A stretch of DNA of 63,268 nt from Virgibacillus chiguensis. GTDB lineage: Bacteria > Bacillota > Bacilli > Bacillales > Amphibacillaceae. Each line of letters starts with the position of its first letter. Position 1 is the first letter of the stretch. The translations under genes were made by a program, and so were the position numbers. The stretch is taken from contig NZ_FQXD01000018.1 of NCBI RefSeq assembly GCF_900129865.1, forward strand, positions 1-63,268, given 5' to 3'. A model generated the notes under the pieces. It had not been told where the DNA came from and searched no databases. It saw only the letters and a list, made by a program, of their open reading frames with translations. This document shows, piece after piece, positions 33,556-43,021 of the stretch.

Positions 33556-34476
33556 CTATTCTAAGTCAATCCGTTTATTTAAGAACTTGTAAGAAATATC
33601 GACAATTAAATTTACAAATACGAATACGATAGCAATTACTAAAACGGCGGCTTGTACTACAGGGAAATCCCTTGCCAATATACGATCAATGATTAATTTC
33701 CCCATGCCATTAATAGCAAATACAGATTCAGTCAAAACAGCTCCCGCTAGTAAACTACCAAATTGTAATCCTACAACGGTTACTACTGGTATTAATGCAT
33801 TTTTTAAAGCGTGGCGATAGATAACGATTCTTTCACCTAAGCCTTTGGCACGCGCTGTTCGAATATAATCTTGAGAAATTACATCCAACATGCTGGAACG
33901 CGTCATCCTAGCAATAACGGCAGCTCCCATCGTTCCTAGTGTAATGACTGGCATCACGATTTGCTCTGGCGTCCCCCACCCTGTTGGCGGCAACCAACCG
34001 AGTTTAATAGAGAACCATTGCATTAACATAAGGCCAAACCAGAAGTTAGGCATCGATAATCCGAATAATGCTATTAACATAATAGAAACATCAGCAAATG
34101 AATATTTTCTAACCGCTGAAATAATACCTGCAATTAAACCTAAAAAGATACTAAACAGCGTACTGTAAACAGCTAATTCAAAAGTAACCCAAAATTTTGG
34201 CCATAGCTCCTCACTAACTGGTAAGCTTGTTCTCCAAGAATTTCCGAAATCTAACATAGCAGCATCTTTGACGAAATTAAAATATTGAACAGGTATCGGA
34301 TCATTTAATCCTAACCGTTCTTCAATTTGTTCAACTGTATCTGGAGGCGCGCTTTCCCCAGCAATAATATGTGCTGGATTTCCTGGAGATAGGTGCATAA
34401 GGGAAAATACTAAAATAGTTACACCTATTAAAACAGGGATCAGCTGTAATAAACGCCGTACAATAAATTGAAACAT
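33556..34476 (-). CDS. dppB: peptide ABC transporter permease, DppB/OppB-like
   Basis: 306 residues with six TMs. N-terminal FQFIVRRLLQLIPVLIGVTI and the EAA loop YIRTARAKGLGERIVIYRHALKNALIPV are diagnostic of the DppB/GsiC class. It lies 25 bp upstream of dppD and 15 bp after dppC. Confidence 0.9.
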   Translation of the reverse strand: MFQFIVRRLLQLIPVLIGVTILVFSLMHLSPGNPAHIIAGESAPPDTVEQIEERLGLNDPIPVQYFNFVKDAAMLDFGNSWRTSLPVSEELWPKFWVTFELAVYSTLFSIFLGLIAGIISAVRKYSFADVSIMLIALFGLSMPNFWFGLMLMQWFSIKLGWLPPTGWGTPEQIVMPVITLGTMGAAVIARMTRSSMLDVISQDYIRTARAKGLGERIVIYRHALKNALIPVVTVVGLQFGSLLAGAVLTESVFAINGMGKLIIDRILARDFPVVQAAVLVIAIVFVFVNLIVDISYKFLNKRIDLE

Positions 34477-34491
34477 TGTTGCACCTACTTC

Positions 34492-35385
34492 CTATTTTTT
34501 CATTTTTGGATCTAACGCATCTCGTAAGCCATCACCAAAGATGTTGAAGGCTAATACGATTAACATAATTACTAAGCCTGGGAACAATGCGATATGTCCT
34601 GCATCCCACATAAAGTCACGACCGTCACTTAAAAGTGCACCTAATTCTGGTGACGGTGGCTGAGCCCCCATCCCTAAAAATGATAGACCACTAGCAGATA
34701 GTACTGCTGTAGCAATAAATAGACTCGCTTGTACAATAATTGGCGACAAAATATTTGGTAAGATATGTTTGAATATAATCCTCGTATCAGATGCGCCTAG
34801 TGCCTTCATGGCATCAATGTATTCTAATTTTTTTGTAGCCAATGTTGACCCTCTTACAATTCGAGCAAACGTCGGAATTGCAAAAATGGCAACAGCAAAA
34901 ATCACATTTCGCAGATTTGCTCCTAGAATACTAATTAACGCTAGAGCTAATAAAATTCCTGGGAAAGCTAGCAAAATGTCCATCATTCGCATAATAATAG
35001 CATCTAATTTTCCGCCGTAGTAACCTGAAATTAATCCAAGAAAAATACCAACAATTCCACCCAAAATAGTTGCTGAAATACCTATACCCATCGTAATTCC
35101 TAATCCATGAATAACTCTTGTGAAAATATCTCTGCCATGATGATCGGTTCCAAACCAGTGCTCAGCAGAAGGACCTTGAAGCTTCACACCATAATCAACT
35201 GCTTCTGGAGTTTGGGAAGTTAAATACGGTCCTATAAGAGCGATGAGGACTAAAATAATAATTAAATACCCTCCAACTAAGGCACTCTTATTTTTTCGTA
35301 ATTTACTGTAGAAGTCCTTCAATGATCGTGTGAAAGGATGATCCGTTTTTTGTGTCATTACATTGTTTACTTGTTCTGCACGCAT
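34492..35385 (-). CDS. dppC: peptide ABC transporter permease, DppC/OppC-like
   Basis: 297 residues. An N-terminal OppC_N segment (FYSKLRKNKSALVGGYLIII), the FGTDHHGRDIFTR motif characteristic of DppC, and the EAA loop YIDAMKALGASDTRIIFKHI. GGGGG lies 7 bases before the ATG. First gene of the minus-strand operon; it diverges from the binding-protein gene at 35684 across a 298-bp AT-rich intergenic region that should hold both promoters. Confidence 0.9.
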   Translation of the reverse strand: MRAEQVNNVMTQKTDHPFTRSLKDFYSKLRKNKSALVGGYLIIILVLIALIGPYLTSQTPEAVDYGVKLQGPSAEHWFGTDHHGRDIFTRVIHGLGITMGIGISATILGGIVGIFLGLISGYYGGKLDAIIMRMMDILLAFPGILLALALISILGANLRNVIFAVAIFAIPTFARIVRGSTLATKKLEYIDAMKALGASDTRIIFKHILPNILSPIIVQASLFIATAVLSASGLSFLGMGAQPPSPELGALLSDGRDFMWDAGHIALFPGLVIMLIVLAFNIFGDGLRDALDPKMKK

Positions 35386-35683
35386 GTAGTTACCCCCTTA
35401 TCGTCGAAATATAACATTATTAATAAAAATCTGATATTTAGTTGAACATTGACGCAAAAGTATGTTGGACATTTACGCGGAATATAGGGAAATTTGTCAT
35501 ACTATTTATAGTACAATCAAACGAGGCATTTTTCAATACAGATCGAAAAATATTTTTAATTCATAGTATTAAATTATAATTTTTGCGTTCAAATATTCTT
35601 GCTATTTTGTAAAAAATCGTTTATATTAAAAAATGTTAACAACTTTTTCCTTTAAATTAGAGACAGGGGGTATCTTTAAAATT

Positions 35684-37288
35684 ATGAAGAACAAAAAATT
35701 ATTATGGCTCGTATCCTTGTTAGCCATGCTTACATTTGTCCTAGCAGCATGTGCTGGCGATGGGGAGGCTGAAAGTAAATCAGAAGGCGAAGGGTCAGGA
35801 GAAGAAGGTTCAGGTAGCGGTGGCGATTTAGTTATTGCTCTTCCATCTGATGTTGTTTCATTATCTCCACATGGTACAACTGATATTCCATCTGGCCAAG
35901 TTGCAGATAATATTTATGAAACATTAACTGTCCTAGATGAAAATCAGGAACCGCAACCAAGCTTAGCGAAAGAATGGAAAGAAGTAGATGAGACCACTTG
36001 GGAATTTCAATTGCAAGAAGGTGTGAAATTCCATGATGGGGAAGCGTTGACGGCAGAGGTTGTAAAGAAGAACTTTGATCGACTTGTTGATGAAAAGATT
36101 GCCTCACCGAGAGCTTTTTTACTTGAAGCTGTGGAAAGTGTCGAAGCAAAAGATGATCTTACATTAGTGATTAAGTTAAAATATCCATATGCGCCGCTGT
36201 TAGCCAATTTAGCACATAGTGGTACAGCAATTATGAGTCCGAAAATAATTGATGAAGATTATGCGCAGATGGAAGGTGGGGGGGATGTTGATGCATATAT
36301 CAACAAAAATCCTATCGGAACTGGTCCATTTAAATTAGATGAGTGGAAAGCAGGAGAAGAGGTTGTTATCTCACGTAATGATGATTATTGGGGTGACAAG
36401 GCAAAACTTGATACTGCTAAATTTAAAGTAGTCAAAGAACAGAGTTCCCGAGTAGCTGAACTTGAAACAGGTGTGTCTCATGTAGCTGATCAAATAGGGC
36501 CTAATAATATATCACGTGTAGATAATGCTGAAGGTATGAGCGCACTTCAGGAGCCAAGTACATCGTTAGCTTATGTAGGTTTTAACTTGAAAAAAGAACC
36601 GTTTGATGATAAAAAAGTTCGTCAAGCTGTTTCCATGGCAATTAATAAAGAAGAAATCGTTAGTGGTGTATACAACAATGTAGGCATTCCAGCTAAAGGC
36701 CCATTAGCTCCACCAGTATTTGGCTATGATGAAAATGTATCTGGTTTAGAGTTTGATGTGGAAAAAGCAAAAGAGCTATTAGCGGAAGCCGGCTATAACG
36801 ATGGTTTTAAAACAACGATTTGGACGAATGATAACGAACAGCGTGTAGATACAGCTGTTACGATTCAAAATCAACTAAAAGAAATTGGTGTTGAGGTTGA
36901 AATTGAAGAATTAGAGTGGGGAGCATTTTTAGATAGAACGTCTAACGGGGAACATGATATGTTTGTTCTTGGTTGGTCAACAAGTACCGGAGATGCAGAC
37001 TATGGTATGTATCCATTATTCCATTCATCTGCAGTTGGCGAAACTGGTAATCGCTCTTTCTTAGAAAATGAAGAATTAGATAAGATTTTGGACGAAGCTC
37101 GTCGCTCTACTGATCGTGAAGAGCGTCAAAAATTATATACAGAAGCACAAGAAATGCTTGTTGATTTAGCGCCGATGATTTATACACATCACCAAGAGTA
37201 CTTACTCGGTGTAAGTGATAAGGTAAAAGACTTTGGTGTTAATACTCAAGGTATTTACCAAATTAAGCAAGCCTATATTGAAGAGTAA
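35684..37288 (+). CDS. peptide ABC transporter substrate-binding lipoprotein (DppE/GsiB-like)
   Basis: 534 residues. Signal peptide with lipobox LAACAGD, an acidic Gly/Ser linker (about 24-45), then SBP_bac_5 (GVKFHDGEALTAEVVKKNFD, RNDDYWGDKAKLD, GDADYGMYPLFHSS). The frame opens at 35633, but the ATG at 35684 starts the lipoprotein signal; GGGGG is a rather long 13 bases upstream. Divergent from dppCBDF, so almost certainly its binding protein. Paralogue at 24097. Confidence 0.9.
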   Translation: MKNKKLLWLVSLLAMLTFVLAACAGDGEAESKSEGEGSGEEGSGSGGDLVIALPSDVVSLSPHGTTDIPSGQVADNIYETLTVLDENQEPQPSLAKEWKEVDETTWEFQLQEGVKFHDGEALTAEVVKKNFDRLVDEKIASPRAFLLEAVESVEAKDDLTLVIKLKYPYAPLLANLAHSGTAIMSPKIIDEDYAQMEGGGDVDAYINKNPIGTGPFKLDEWKAGEEVVISRNDDYWGDKAKLDTAKFKVVKEQSSRVAELETGVSHVADQIGPNNISRVDNAEGMSALQEPSTSLAYVGFNLKKEPFDDKKVRQAVSMAINKEEIVSGVYNNVGIPAKGPLAPPVFGYDENVSGLEFDVEKAKELLAEAGYNDGFKTTIWTNDNEQRVDTAVTIQNQLKEIGVEVEIEELEWGAFLDRTSNGEHDMFVLGWSTSTGDADYGMYPLFHSSAVGETGNRSFLENEELDKILDEARRSTDREERQKLYTEAQEMLVDLAPMIYTHHQEYLLGVSDKVKDFGVNTQGIYQIKQAYIEE

Positions 37289-37297
37289 TATATTTGT

Positions 37298-37328
37298 AAC
37301 CAGATGCTTTTGGCATCTGGTTTCTTGT
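37298..37328 (+). terminator. binding-protein gene terminator
   Basis: AACCAGATGC (37298-37307) pairs with GCATCTGGTT (37313-37322), then TCTTGTTG. Confidence 0.85.
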
Positions 37329-37385
37329 TGTATGTGCTACACGACAGTAGTTTCACAGCTGAATATAAGCTTTATTTATAGCGAG

Positions 37386-37607
37386 TTATTTCCAGGTTAA
37401 AGCAAAATACAATATAAGTAGAATAATCCCGCCAAAACCAATAATATATGCTAAGAAAACGGGATTAAATAACGCAGGGTGTTTTTTTGTTGCTTTAAAT
37501 TCCGTATCATACTCGTCCTTTTGTGTCTCTACATCTTTACCGACCTTAATGGTATAAAATAGTGCGATTGCAACGAACAATCCTCCAAGAGCTAGTAAGT
37601 ACCACAT
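37386..37607 (-). CDS. small two-TM membrane protein
   Basis: 73 residues. TM1 is at 3-22 (LLALGGLFVAIALFYTI), a charged cytoplasmic-looking loop KVGKDVETQKDEYDTEFKAT comes next, and TM2 at 49-69 (AYIIGFGGIILLILYFAL). AAAGGAG is well placed before the ATG. Monocistronic, convergent with the binding-protein gene. Not recognised. Confidence 0.65.
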   Translation of the reverse strand: MWYLLALGGLFVAIALFYTIKVGKDVETQKDEYDTEFKATKKHPALFNPVFLAYIIGFGGIILLILYFALTWK

Positions 37608-37678
37608 ATATAAATACTCCTTTCATTGATAAATTTTGGATGAACAGTTTAAAAAGATAAGAAAGCATAAAAGTTGAT

Positions 37679-37902
37679 GCTATGGGCGTAACCAGATCCC
37701 TGTCCGGGTCCGGCGCCCAGCAACTTGACGACAAGCCAAGTTTTTCTAAAAAAATAGGTTTATTTCCGATATAAGGTGCTGGAAGAGCCTCACTTTAAGA
37801 ATTAGATTAAGTTGAACAAGTTTAAGTGGGAGACTAACAGCAACTAAATTCCCTTTTTCGTAAGACGGCTTTCGATCATCCCTTGGGCTACTAGACAGTC
37901 GG
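37679..37902. repeat. composite repeat: family B core, A tail, family C
   Basis: 37679-37730 carries GGGTCCGGCGCCCAGCAACTT (family B core). 37731-37750 carries CGACAAGCCAAGTTTTTCTA (family A tail, nearly identical to 4611-4630). 37764-37902 is a family C copy matching 25831-25949 and 26571-26663. Shows that the three families are physically linked modules. Confidence 0.65.
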
Positions 37903-38082
37903 AAGAATACCCACACGAATGGAAGGTTTACTTTATGAAGTGCTTATTTTAAGATGCACTAATTCACAGGGGTTTATTCATCATCTATGTCCATGTCAAC
38001 TAGCGCAATCAAGGTTGCGGAATATGTCGAAATTTTCTTAGTAAATTATATTGACAAAGTAATATGTATAAATTACCCTGTT
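37903..38082. other. rbs upstream region
   Basis: No gene. TTGACA at 38051-38056 with TACCCT 17 bases later is the likely rbs promoter; the first operator begins 4 bases beyond it. Confidence 0.4.
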
Positions 38083-38096
38083 TGTAACGGGTTACA
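38083..38096. promoter_or_regulatory. rbs operator 1 (RbsR-like)
   Basis: TGTAACGGGTTACA is a near-perfect palindrome of the LacI-family type. A second copy lies 32 bp downstream, three helical turns, suitable for co-operative binding. Confidence 0.7.
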
Positions 38097-38114
38097 TACT
38101 TTTTTCCAAATTTA

Positions 38115-38128
38115 TGTAACAGGTTACA
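38115..38128. promoter_or_regulatory. rbs operator 2 (RbsR-like)
   Basis: TGTAACAGGTTACA differs from operator 1 only at the eighth base. It ends 41 bases before the rbsR start codon. Confidence 0.7.
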
Positions 38129-38169
38129 CTTAACGATTTATTAGTTAGTAATGAGGGGTGGAGGTTGTT

Positions 38170-39162
38170 ATGGCGACCATTCGAGATGTTGCGAAACTTG
38201 CTAACGTATCAACAGCAACAGTATCTAGGGTGCTAAATGACAATGGGTATGTTAATAGTGAAACGAAAAATCGTGTCAATGAAGCGATTGAACAGCTACG
38301 CTACCGACCGAATGACGTTGCTAGAAGTTTATTTAAAGGTAGCTCTAAGATGATTGCGCTTTTTGTTCCAGACATTAAAAACCCTTTTTTTCCAGAGCTT
38401 GCCCGTGCCGTAGAAGATGTAACGAATCAGTACGGTTATACCTTTGTATTATGTAATACCGATGATAATCATGAAAAAGAAATTACGTACTTAAATGCGT
38501 TAACACAAAAATCCGTGGATGGTTTTATTATGGTGTCAAGTACAATATGTGAGAGACATCTTGAACATGTGACAAGCCCGATTATTTCTTTAGACAGGAG
38601 ATTTAGTTCGAACATCTCGTCTGTTACAGTAAATAACCGAAAAGGTGCGAGAGAAGCAACAGCATATTTACAATCCATTGGCTGTAAAAAAATTGCCCAT
38701 ATTTGCGGTCCACAAACAGCAAGCAATTCAAAAGATCGCTTAAAAGGCTATCTTGATGTAGTGAAGTATGAAGCATGGTTTCATTCTGATTTTATCGTGG
38801 CAGGCGATTATCGATTTAAAAGTTCCTATGAAGTAACCAAAGATCTGTTAACGAAGCATAAAGATATTGACGGTCTCTTTGTAGCAAATGATTTGATGGC
38901 TGTTGGTGTATTAAAAGCAGCCGAATCATTAAATATGAACATTCCCGAACAGCTATCTGTAATCGGTTTTGATGGCATCCCTCTCGGACTAACAACAACA
39001 CCTTCATTAACCACCATACAGCAGCCTATATACGAAATTGGAAGTAGAGCAGCACAAATTTTATTAGAGTTGATTGATCATCCAGAGCAACAAGTCATTC
39101 ATGAAGAATTAGAAGTTACATTAATAGAGCGTGATTCGACAAAACGAAGGGAGGAAGCATGA
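38170..39162 (+). CDS. rbsR: ribose operon repressor, LacI family
   Basis: 330 residues. The N-terminal LacI HTH (ATIRDVAKLANVSTATVSRVLN, recognition helix STATVSRVLN) and hinge helix (PNDVARSLF) are followed by a periplasmic-binding-like effector domain. The ATG at 38170 has GGAGG upstream; the alternative at 38158 overlaps the ribosome binding site. First gene of rbsRKDACB, so autoregulated through the two TGTAACNGGTTACA operators. Confidence 0.9.
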   Translation: MATIRDVAKLANVSTATVSRVLNDNGYVNSETKNRVNEAIEQLRYRPNDVARSLFKGSSKMIALFVPDIKNPFFPELARAVEDVTNQYGYTFVLCNTDDNHEKEITYLNALTQKSVDGFIMVSSTICERHLEHVTSPIISLDRRFSSNISSVTVNNRKGAREATAYLQSIGCKKIAHICGPQTASNSKDRLKGYLDVVKYEAWFHSDFIVAGDYRFKSSYEVTKDLLTKHKDIDGLFVANDLMAVGVLKAAESLNMNIPEQLSVIGFDGIPLGLTTTPSLTTIQQPIYEIGSRAAQILLELIDHPEQQVIHEELEVTLIERDSTKRREEA

Positions 39163-40052
39163 TGATACATGCTCCGAAAATCTGTGTAGTCGGAAGCATT
39201 AATATGGACATGACGATTCAAACAAGACAAATGCCACGTCAAGGAGAAACGGTACTAGGTCAGTCCTTTGCCTTATATCCAGGAGGAAAAGGTGCGAACC
39301 AAGCAGTTGCAGCGACTAGACTAGGAGCAAAAGTTACAATGATTGGCGCTGTCGGTGAGGATGAATTTGGCGTAACATTACGAAAACATTTGCAAGTTGA
39401 AGGCATTCACACAGATGGCGTTATCAAAAATAGCGAACAGTCTACAGGCGTAGCAAACATTATTTTGTCTGAAGGTGACAATCGAATTATTGTTGCCCCA
39501 GGGGCTAACGCAGCTATAACCGAAGAAGTGATTGATCGACATGAAAACATTATTCAACAAAGCGACATCATTTTATTGCAACTAGAAATACCACTTACTA
39601 CGGTAGCCTACACGGTGAAAAAAGCGAAGCAATATCATATTCCAGTTGTAGTAAACCCTGCTCCATATCAGCATTTACCGAAAGAAATAATACAAGATAC
39701 TACTTATTTTACTCCGAATGAAATGGAAGCAGAAGCAATGAAAAAAGAAGCTGCTTCTAGCTCTATAAAAGATAAAATGGTAGTAACGCTAGGGAGTGAG
39801 GGGGTACATTTTTATGAAAACAACACGAAAAAAAAGGTGCACAGCTACTCTGTTCCTGTAAAAGATACAACAGGTGCAGGTGATACATTTAATGGCGCTT
39901 TTGTTACACAATTAGCACAAGGCGAAACACTGTCGCGAGCTATACATTTTGCCAATGCAGCAGCTGCATTATCAATCACGAAAGTGGGGGCACAAGCAGG
40001 CATGCCAACAGTAGAAATGGTTCATCAATTTATGACAGAAAGGGAGGGTTAA
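39159..40052 (+). CDS. rbsK: ribokinase
   Basis: 297 residues, PfkB family. N-terminal GSINMDMTIQTRQMPRQGET and GGKGANQAVAATRLGA bind ribose; the C-terminal DTTGAGDTFNGAFV carries the catalytic Asp and anion hole. ATP-dependent phosphorylation of ribose to ribose-5-phosphate. Start overlaps the rbsR stop (ATGA). Confidence 0.92.
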   Translation: MMIHAPKICVVGSINMDMTIQTRQMPRQGETVLGQSFALYPGGKGANQAVAATRLGAKVTMIGAVGEDEFGVTLRKHLQVEGIHTDGVIKNSEQSTGVANIILSEGDNRIIVAPGANAAITEEVIDRHENIIQQSDIILLQLEIPLTTVAYTVKKAKQYHIPVVVNPAPYQHLPKEIIQDTTYFTPNEMEAEAMKKEAASSSIKDKMVVTLGSEGVHFYENNTKKKVHSYSVPVKDTTGAGDTFNGAFVTQLAQGETLSRAIHFANAAAALSITKVGAQAGMPTVEMVHQFMTEREG

Positions 40053-40054
40053 CA

Positions 40055-40450
40055 GTGAAAAAGACAGGCATTTTGAATCGCGACATCGCCACTGTTCTTT
40101 CTCAACTAGGGCATACCGATACAATTGTTGTAGGAGATTGTGGTTTACCAATACCCCAGCATATAAAATGTATTGACCTCTCTATTGACCTTGGAACGCC
40201 TTCATTAGTAGATGTTGTCCGTTTAATCATGAAGCATATGGAAGTTGAAAAGATAACGATGGCTAGTGAAATCAAGTTGTAGAATACGCGTTTGCATCAT
40301 GAAATCACATCAACTTATGGAAACATTCCATTAGATTATGTTTTCCATGAAGATTTTAAAAAAGCAATGAGCGATACGAAGGCAGTAATTCGAACTGGTG
40401 AAGCAACGCCATTTGCTAATGTCATGTTACGTTCGGGAGTTATCTTTTAG
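40055..40450 (+). pseudogene. rbsD: D-ribose pyranase with an in-frame TAG
   Basis: The frame runs 131 codons, exactly the normal RbsD length, but codon 76 (40280-40282) is TAG: ...MASEIKL-TAG-NTRLHHEITSTYGN... The downstream part retains the conserved IPLDYVFHEDFKKAM and RTGEATPFANVMLRSGVIF end, with catalytic-site residues. CAG (Gln) to TAG is the simplest origin. Ribose spontaneously mutarotates, so loss would be tolerable. Otherwise in normal operon position. Confidence 0.85.
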
Positions 40451-40523
40451 CATAGAAAAGCTACAAGTTTTCGTATTAGAACTTGGCATTTCTATGGATT
40501 TTTAGACGAAAGGAGAGCAAGTG

Positions 40524-42023
40524 ATGACGAGTGACCCTTTTGTACAGATGAACAACATCAGTAAAGCTTTTTCCGGAAATAAAGTATTACAACAGGTTGA
40601 TTTTACTGTAAACCGTGGGGAAATTCATGCATTAATGGGAGAAAACGGAGCGGGAAAGTCTACTCTAGTGAAGATTTTAACAGGCATTTATACAAAAGAT
40701 CAAGGTAATATATATGTGCAAGGTAAACAGATGACATTTTCGGGTCCTAAACATGCTGAAGCGTATGGAATTAGTGTTATTCATCAAGAATTAAATATTA
40801 TTCCACATTTAACAGTAGCGGAGAATATGTTTTTAGGGAAAGAGCTGACATATGGAAAAACGGGTATTCTGAATAGGCGGGAAATAAGACGTAGAACGGC
40901 TGAGGCCTTAACTAACTTAGGTGTACATGATATAAAATCCGAACAATTGGCTGGTGAACTATCGATTGGAAAGCAACAAATGGTTGAAATAGCAAAAGCT
41001 TTGACAACCAATGCAGAATTAATCATTATGGACGAGCCTACAGCGGCATTGACAGAACATGAAATTGAAAACTTCTTTCACGTTATTAAAAAGTTGCAAG
41101 CAGATGGGGTAAGCATTGTTTATATATCCCATCGCATGGAAGAAATATTTGAAATTTGTGATCGGATCACGGTTCTACGTGATGGTCAATATATTGGCAC
41201 CAAAGCTACACCTCATACATCATTTGAAGAGATTGTGAAAATGATGGTAGGTAGAGAGCTTGGCGAACGATATCCTGCGAGAAATCATGATGTCGGAGAA
41301 GTCGTCTTTCAAGTTAAAAACCTACAATTGGCTAATTATTTTCGTAATATCAGCTTTTCTGTCAGAGAAGGAGAGATTCTCGGTGTGGCTGGTTTGATGG
41401 GAGCAGGTCGGTCTGAGGTGATGGAAGCTATATTTGGATACCGTAAATTAGATAGAGGAACCATTGAACTAAATGGAAGACAAGTTGTTATTAAACATCC
41501 GCGTGATGCAGTTAATGCAGGGATTGGCTTTATTACAGAGGACCGTAAGTCGAAAGGGTTAATTATTCATGCTTCTATTAAAGAAAATATCGCCTTACCT
41601 AATTTGAGAGCGTTATCACGATATGGGATCATCCATAAAAGGAAAGAAAGCCAGCTCATTAGTGAGTTGATGCAGAAATTACAGGTAAGAGCTACAAACG
41701 AAATGCAGGAAGTGAAGTCTTTAAGTGGTGGGAATCAGCAAAAAGTAGTTATAGCAAAGTGGTTGGCTATTCAGCCGCAAGTACTTATTTTAGATGAACC
41801 AACTCGTGGTGTAGATATTGGGGCAAAAAAAGAAATATATACAATAATGAATGAACTTTCTAAAAAGGGTGTAGCCATTATAATGATTTCTTCGGAATTA
41901 CCTGAAGTCCTTGGGATAAGTGATCGGGTGATGGTCATGCATGAAGGAAAAATAACGGCGTTTATCGACCGTGAAGAAGCGGATCAAGAATCGATTATGA
42001 CTGCAGCCACAGGAGGTGCTTAA
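40524..42023 (+). CDS. rbsA: ribose ABC transporter ATP-binding protein
   Basis: About 499 residues with two fused ABC domains. N-terminal Walker [10 protein letters not shown], signature [15 protein letters not shown] and Walker [12 protein letters not shown]; the second domain has degenerate Walker [11 protein letters not shown], signature [15 protein letters not shown] and Walker [18 protein letters not shown] serves either GTG 40521 or ATG 40524. Complete and in the standard operon position. Confidence 0.92.
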   Translation: MTSDPFVQMNNISKAFSGNKVLQQVDFTVNRGEIHALMGENGAGKSTLVKILTGIYTKDQGNIYVQGKQMTFSGPKHAEAYGISVIHQELNIIPHLTVAENMFLGKELTYGKTGILNRREIRRRTAEALTNLGVHDIKSEQLAGELSIGKQQMVEIAKALTTNAELIIMDEPTAALTEHEIENFFHVIKKLQADGVSIVYISHRMEEIFEICDRITVLRDGQYIGTKATPHTSFEEIVKMMVGRELGERYPARNHDVGEVVFQVKNLQLANYFRNISFSVREGEILGVAGLMGAGRSEVMEAIFGYRKLDRGTIELNGRQVVIKHPRDAVNAGIGFITEDRKSKGLIIHASIKENIALPNLRALSRYGIIHKRKESQLISELMQKLQVRATNEMQEVKSLSGGNQQKVVIAKWLAIQPQVLILDEPTRGVDIGAKKEIYTIMNELSKKGVAIIMISSELPEVLGISDRVMVMHEGKITAFIDREEADQESIMTAATGGA

Positions 42024-42025
42024 AG

Positions 42026-42961
42026 ATGGTGAAGTGGAATAAGGTAAGCATAGCTCAATTAGGACCGCTGCTTGGTTTACTCCTGATAACCATTGTATTA
42101 GGGGTAATGAGTGAGAGCTTTTTCACTTTAAATAATATCTTAAATTTATTGCGGCAAGTATCCGTTAATGCCCTCATCGCTTTTGGAATGACATTTGTTA
42201 TTTTAACGGCGGGAATTGATCTTTCAGTCGGTTCTATACTGGCTTTAGGAAGTGCGTTAACAGCGGGGTTATTAGCTAGTGGGATGGATCCAATTTTAGC
42301 TATTTGCATTGGTTTATTAATCGGTTTTCTACTTGGTGCAGTCAACGGTTTGATTATCGCTAAAGGAAAAGTTGCTCCATTTATAGCAACTTTGGCAACC
42401 ATGACAATTTTTCGTGGTGCAACATTAGTTTATACAGATGGAAAACCAATTACTGGGCTATCCGATTCCTTTTCTTTTGAAATGATTGGAAAAGGCTATG
42501 TATTTGGAATTCCATTTCCTGCAATTATTATGGTCATTGTCTTTCTTATTTTAGTTTTTATTTTGCATAATACGGTATTCGGACGCCAAGTGTATGCAAT
42601 TGGTGGGAATGAAGAAGCTTCTAAATTATCTGGGATCAAAGCAGATCGAGTTAAAATTGGTGTTTATTCACTGACAGGTATGCTATCTGTACTTGCAGGC
42701 ATTATCATTACAAGTCGTTTAGATTCTGCTCAGCCAACAGCAGGAACAATGTATGAACTTGATGCCATAGCCGCTGTTGTTATTGGGGGGACAAGTCTTT
42801 CTGGAGGAAAAGGAAGAATAGTTGGCACGTTAATAGGAGCTTTAATCATTGGGGTTATTGATAACGGGTTAAACCTATTAAATGTATCTTCTTTTTATCA
42901 GCAAATAGTCAAAGGTCTCGTTATTTTACTAGCAGTGCTTTTAGATAGAAAAGCAAAATAA
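42026..42961 (+). CDS. rbsC: ribose ABC transporter permease
   Basis: 311 residues, BPD_transp_2 family, about eight to ten TMs. Contains GMTFVILTAGIDLSVGSILALGSAL and AIAAVVIGGTSLSGGKGRIVGTLIGAL, the conserved cytoplasmic EAA-like loop of sugar permeases. Follows rbsA by 2 bases. Confidence 0.92.
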   Translation: MVKWNKVSIAQLGPLLGLLLITIVLGVMSESFFTLNNILNLLRQVSVNALIAFGMTFVILTAGIDLSVGSILALGSALTAGLLASGMDPILAICIGLLIGFLLGAVNGLIIAKGKVAPFIATLATMTIFRGATLVYTDGKPITGLSDSFSFEMIGKGYVFGIPFPAIIMVIVFLILVFILHNTVFGRQVYAIGGNEEASKLSGIKADRVKIGVYSLTGMLSVLAGIIITSRLDSAQPTAGTMYELDAIAAVVIGGTSLSGGKGRIVGTLIGALIIGVIDNGLNLLNVSSFYQQIVKGLVILLAVLLDRKAK

Positions 42962-43021
42962 CGAAGGGAGTTACGATGTTACAATGCATCGTTCCAAATA
43001 AAATTTTTTAGGAGGAATAGT

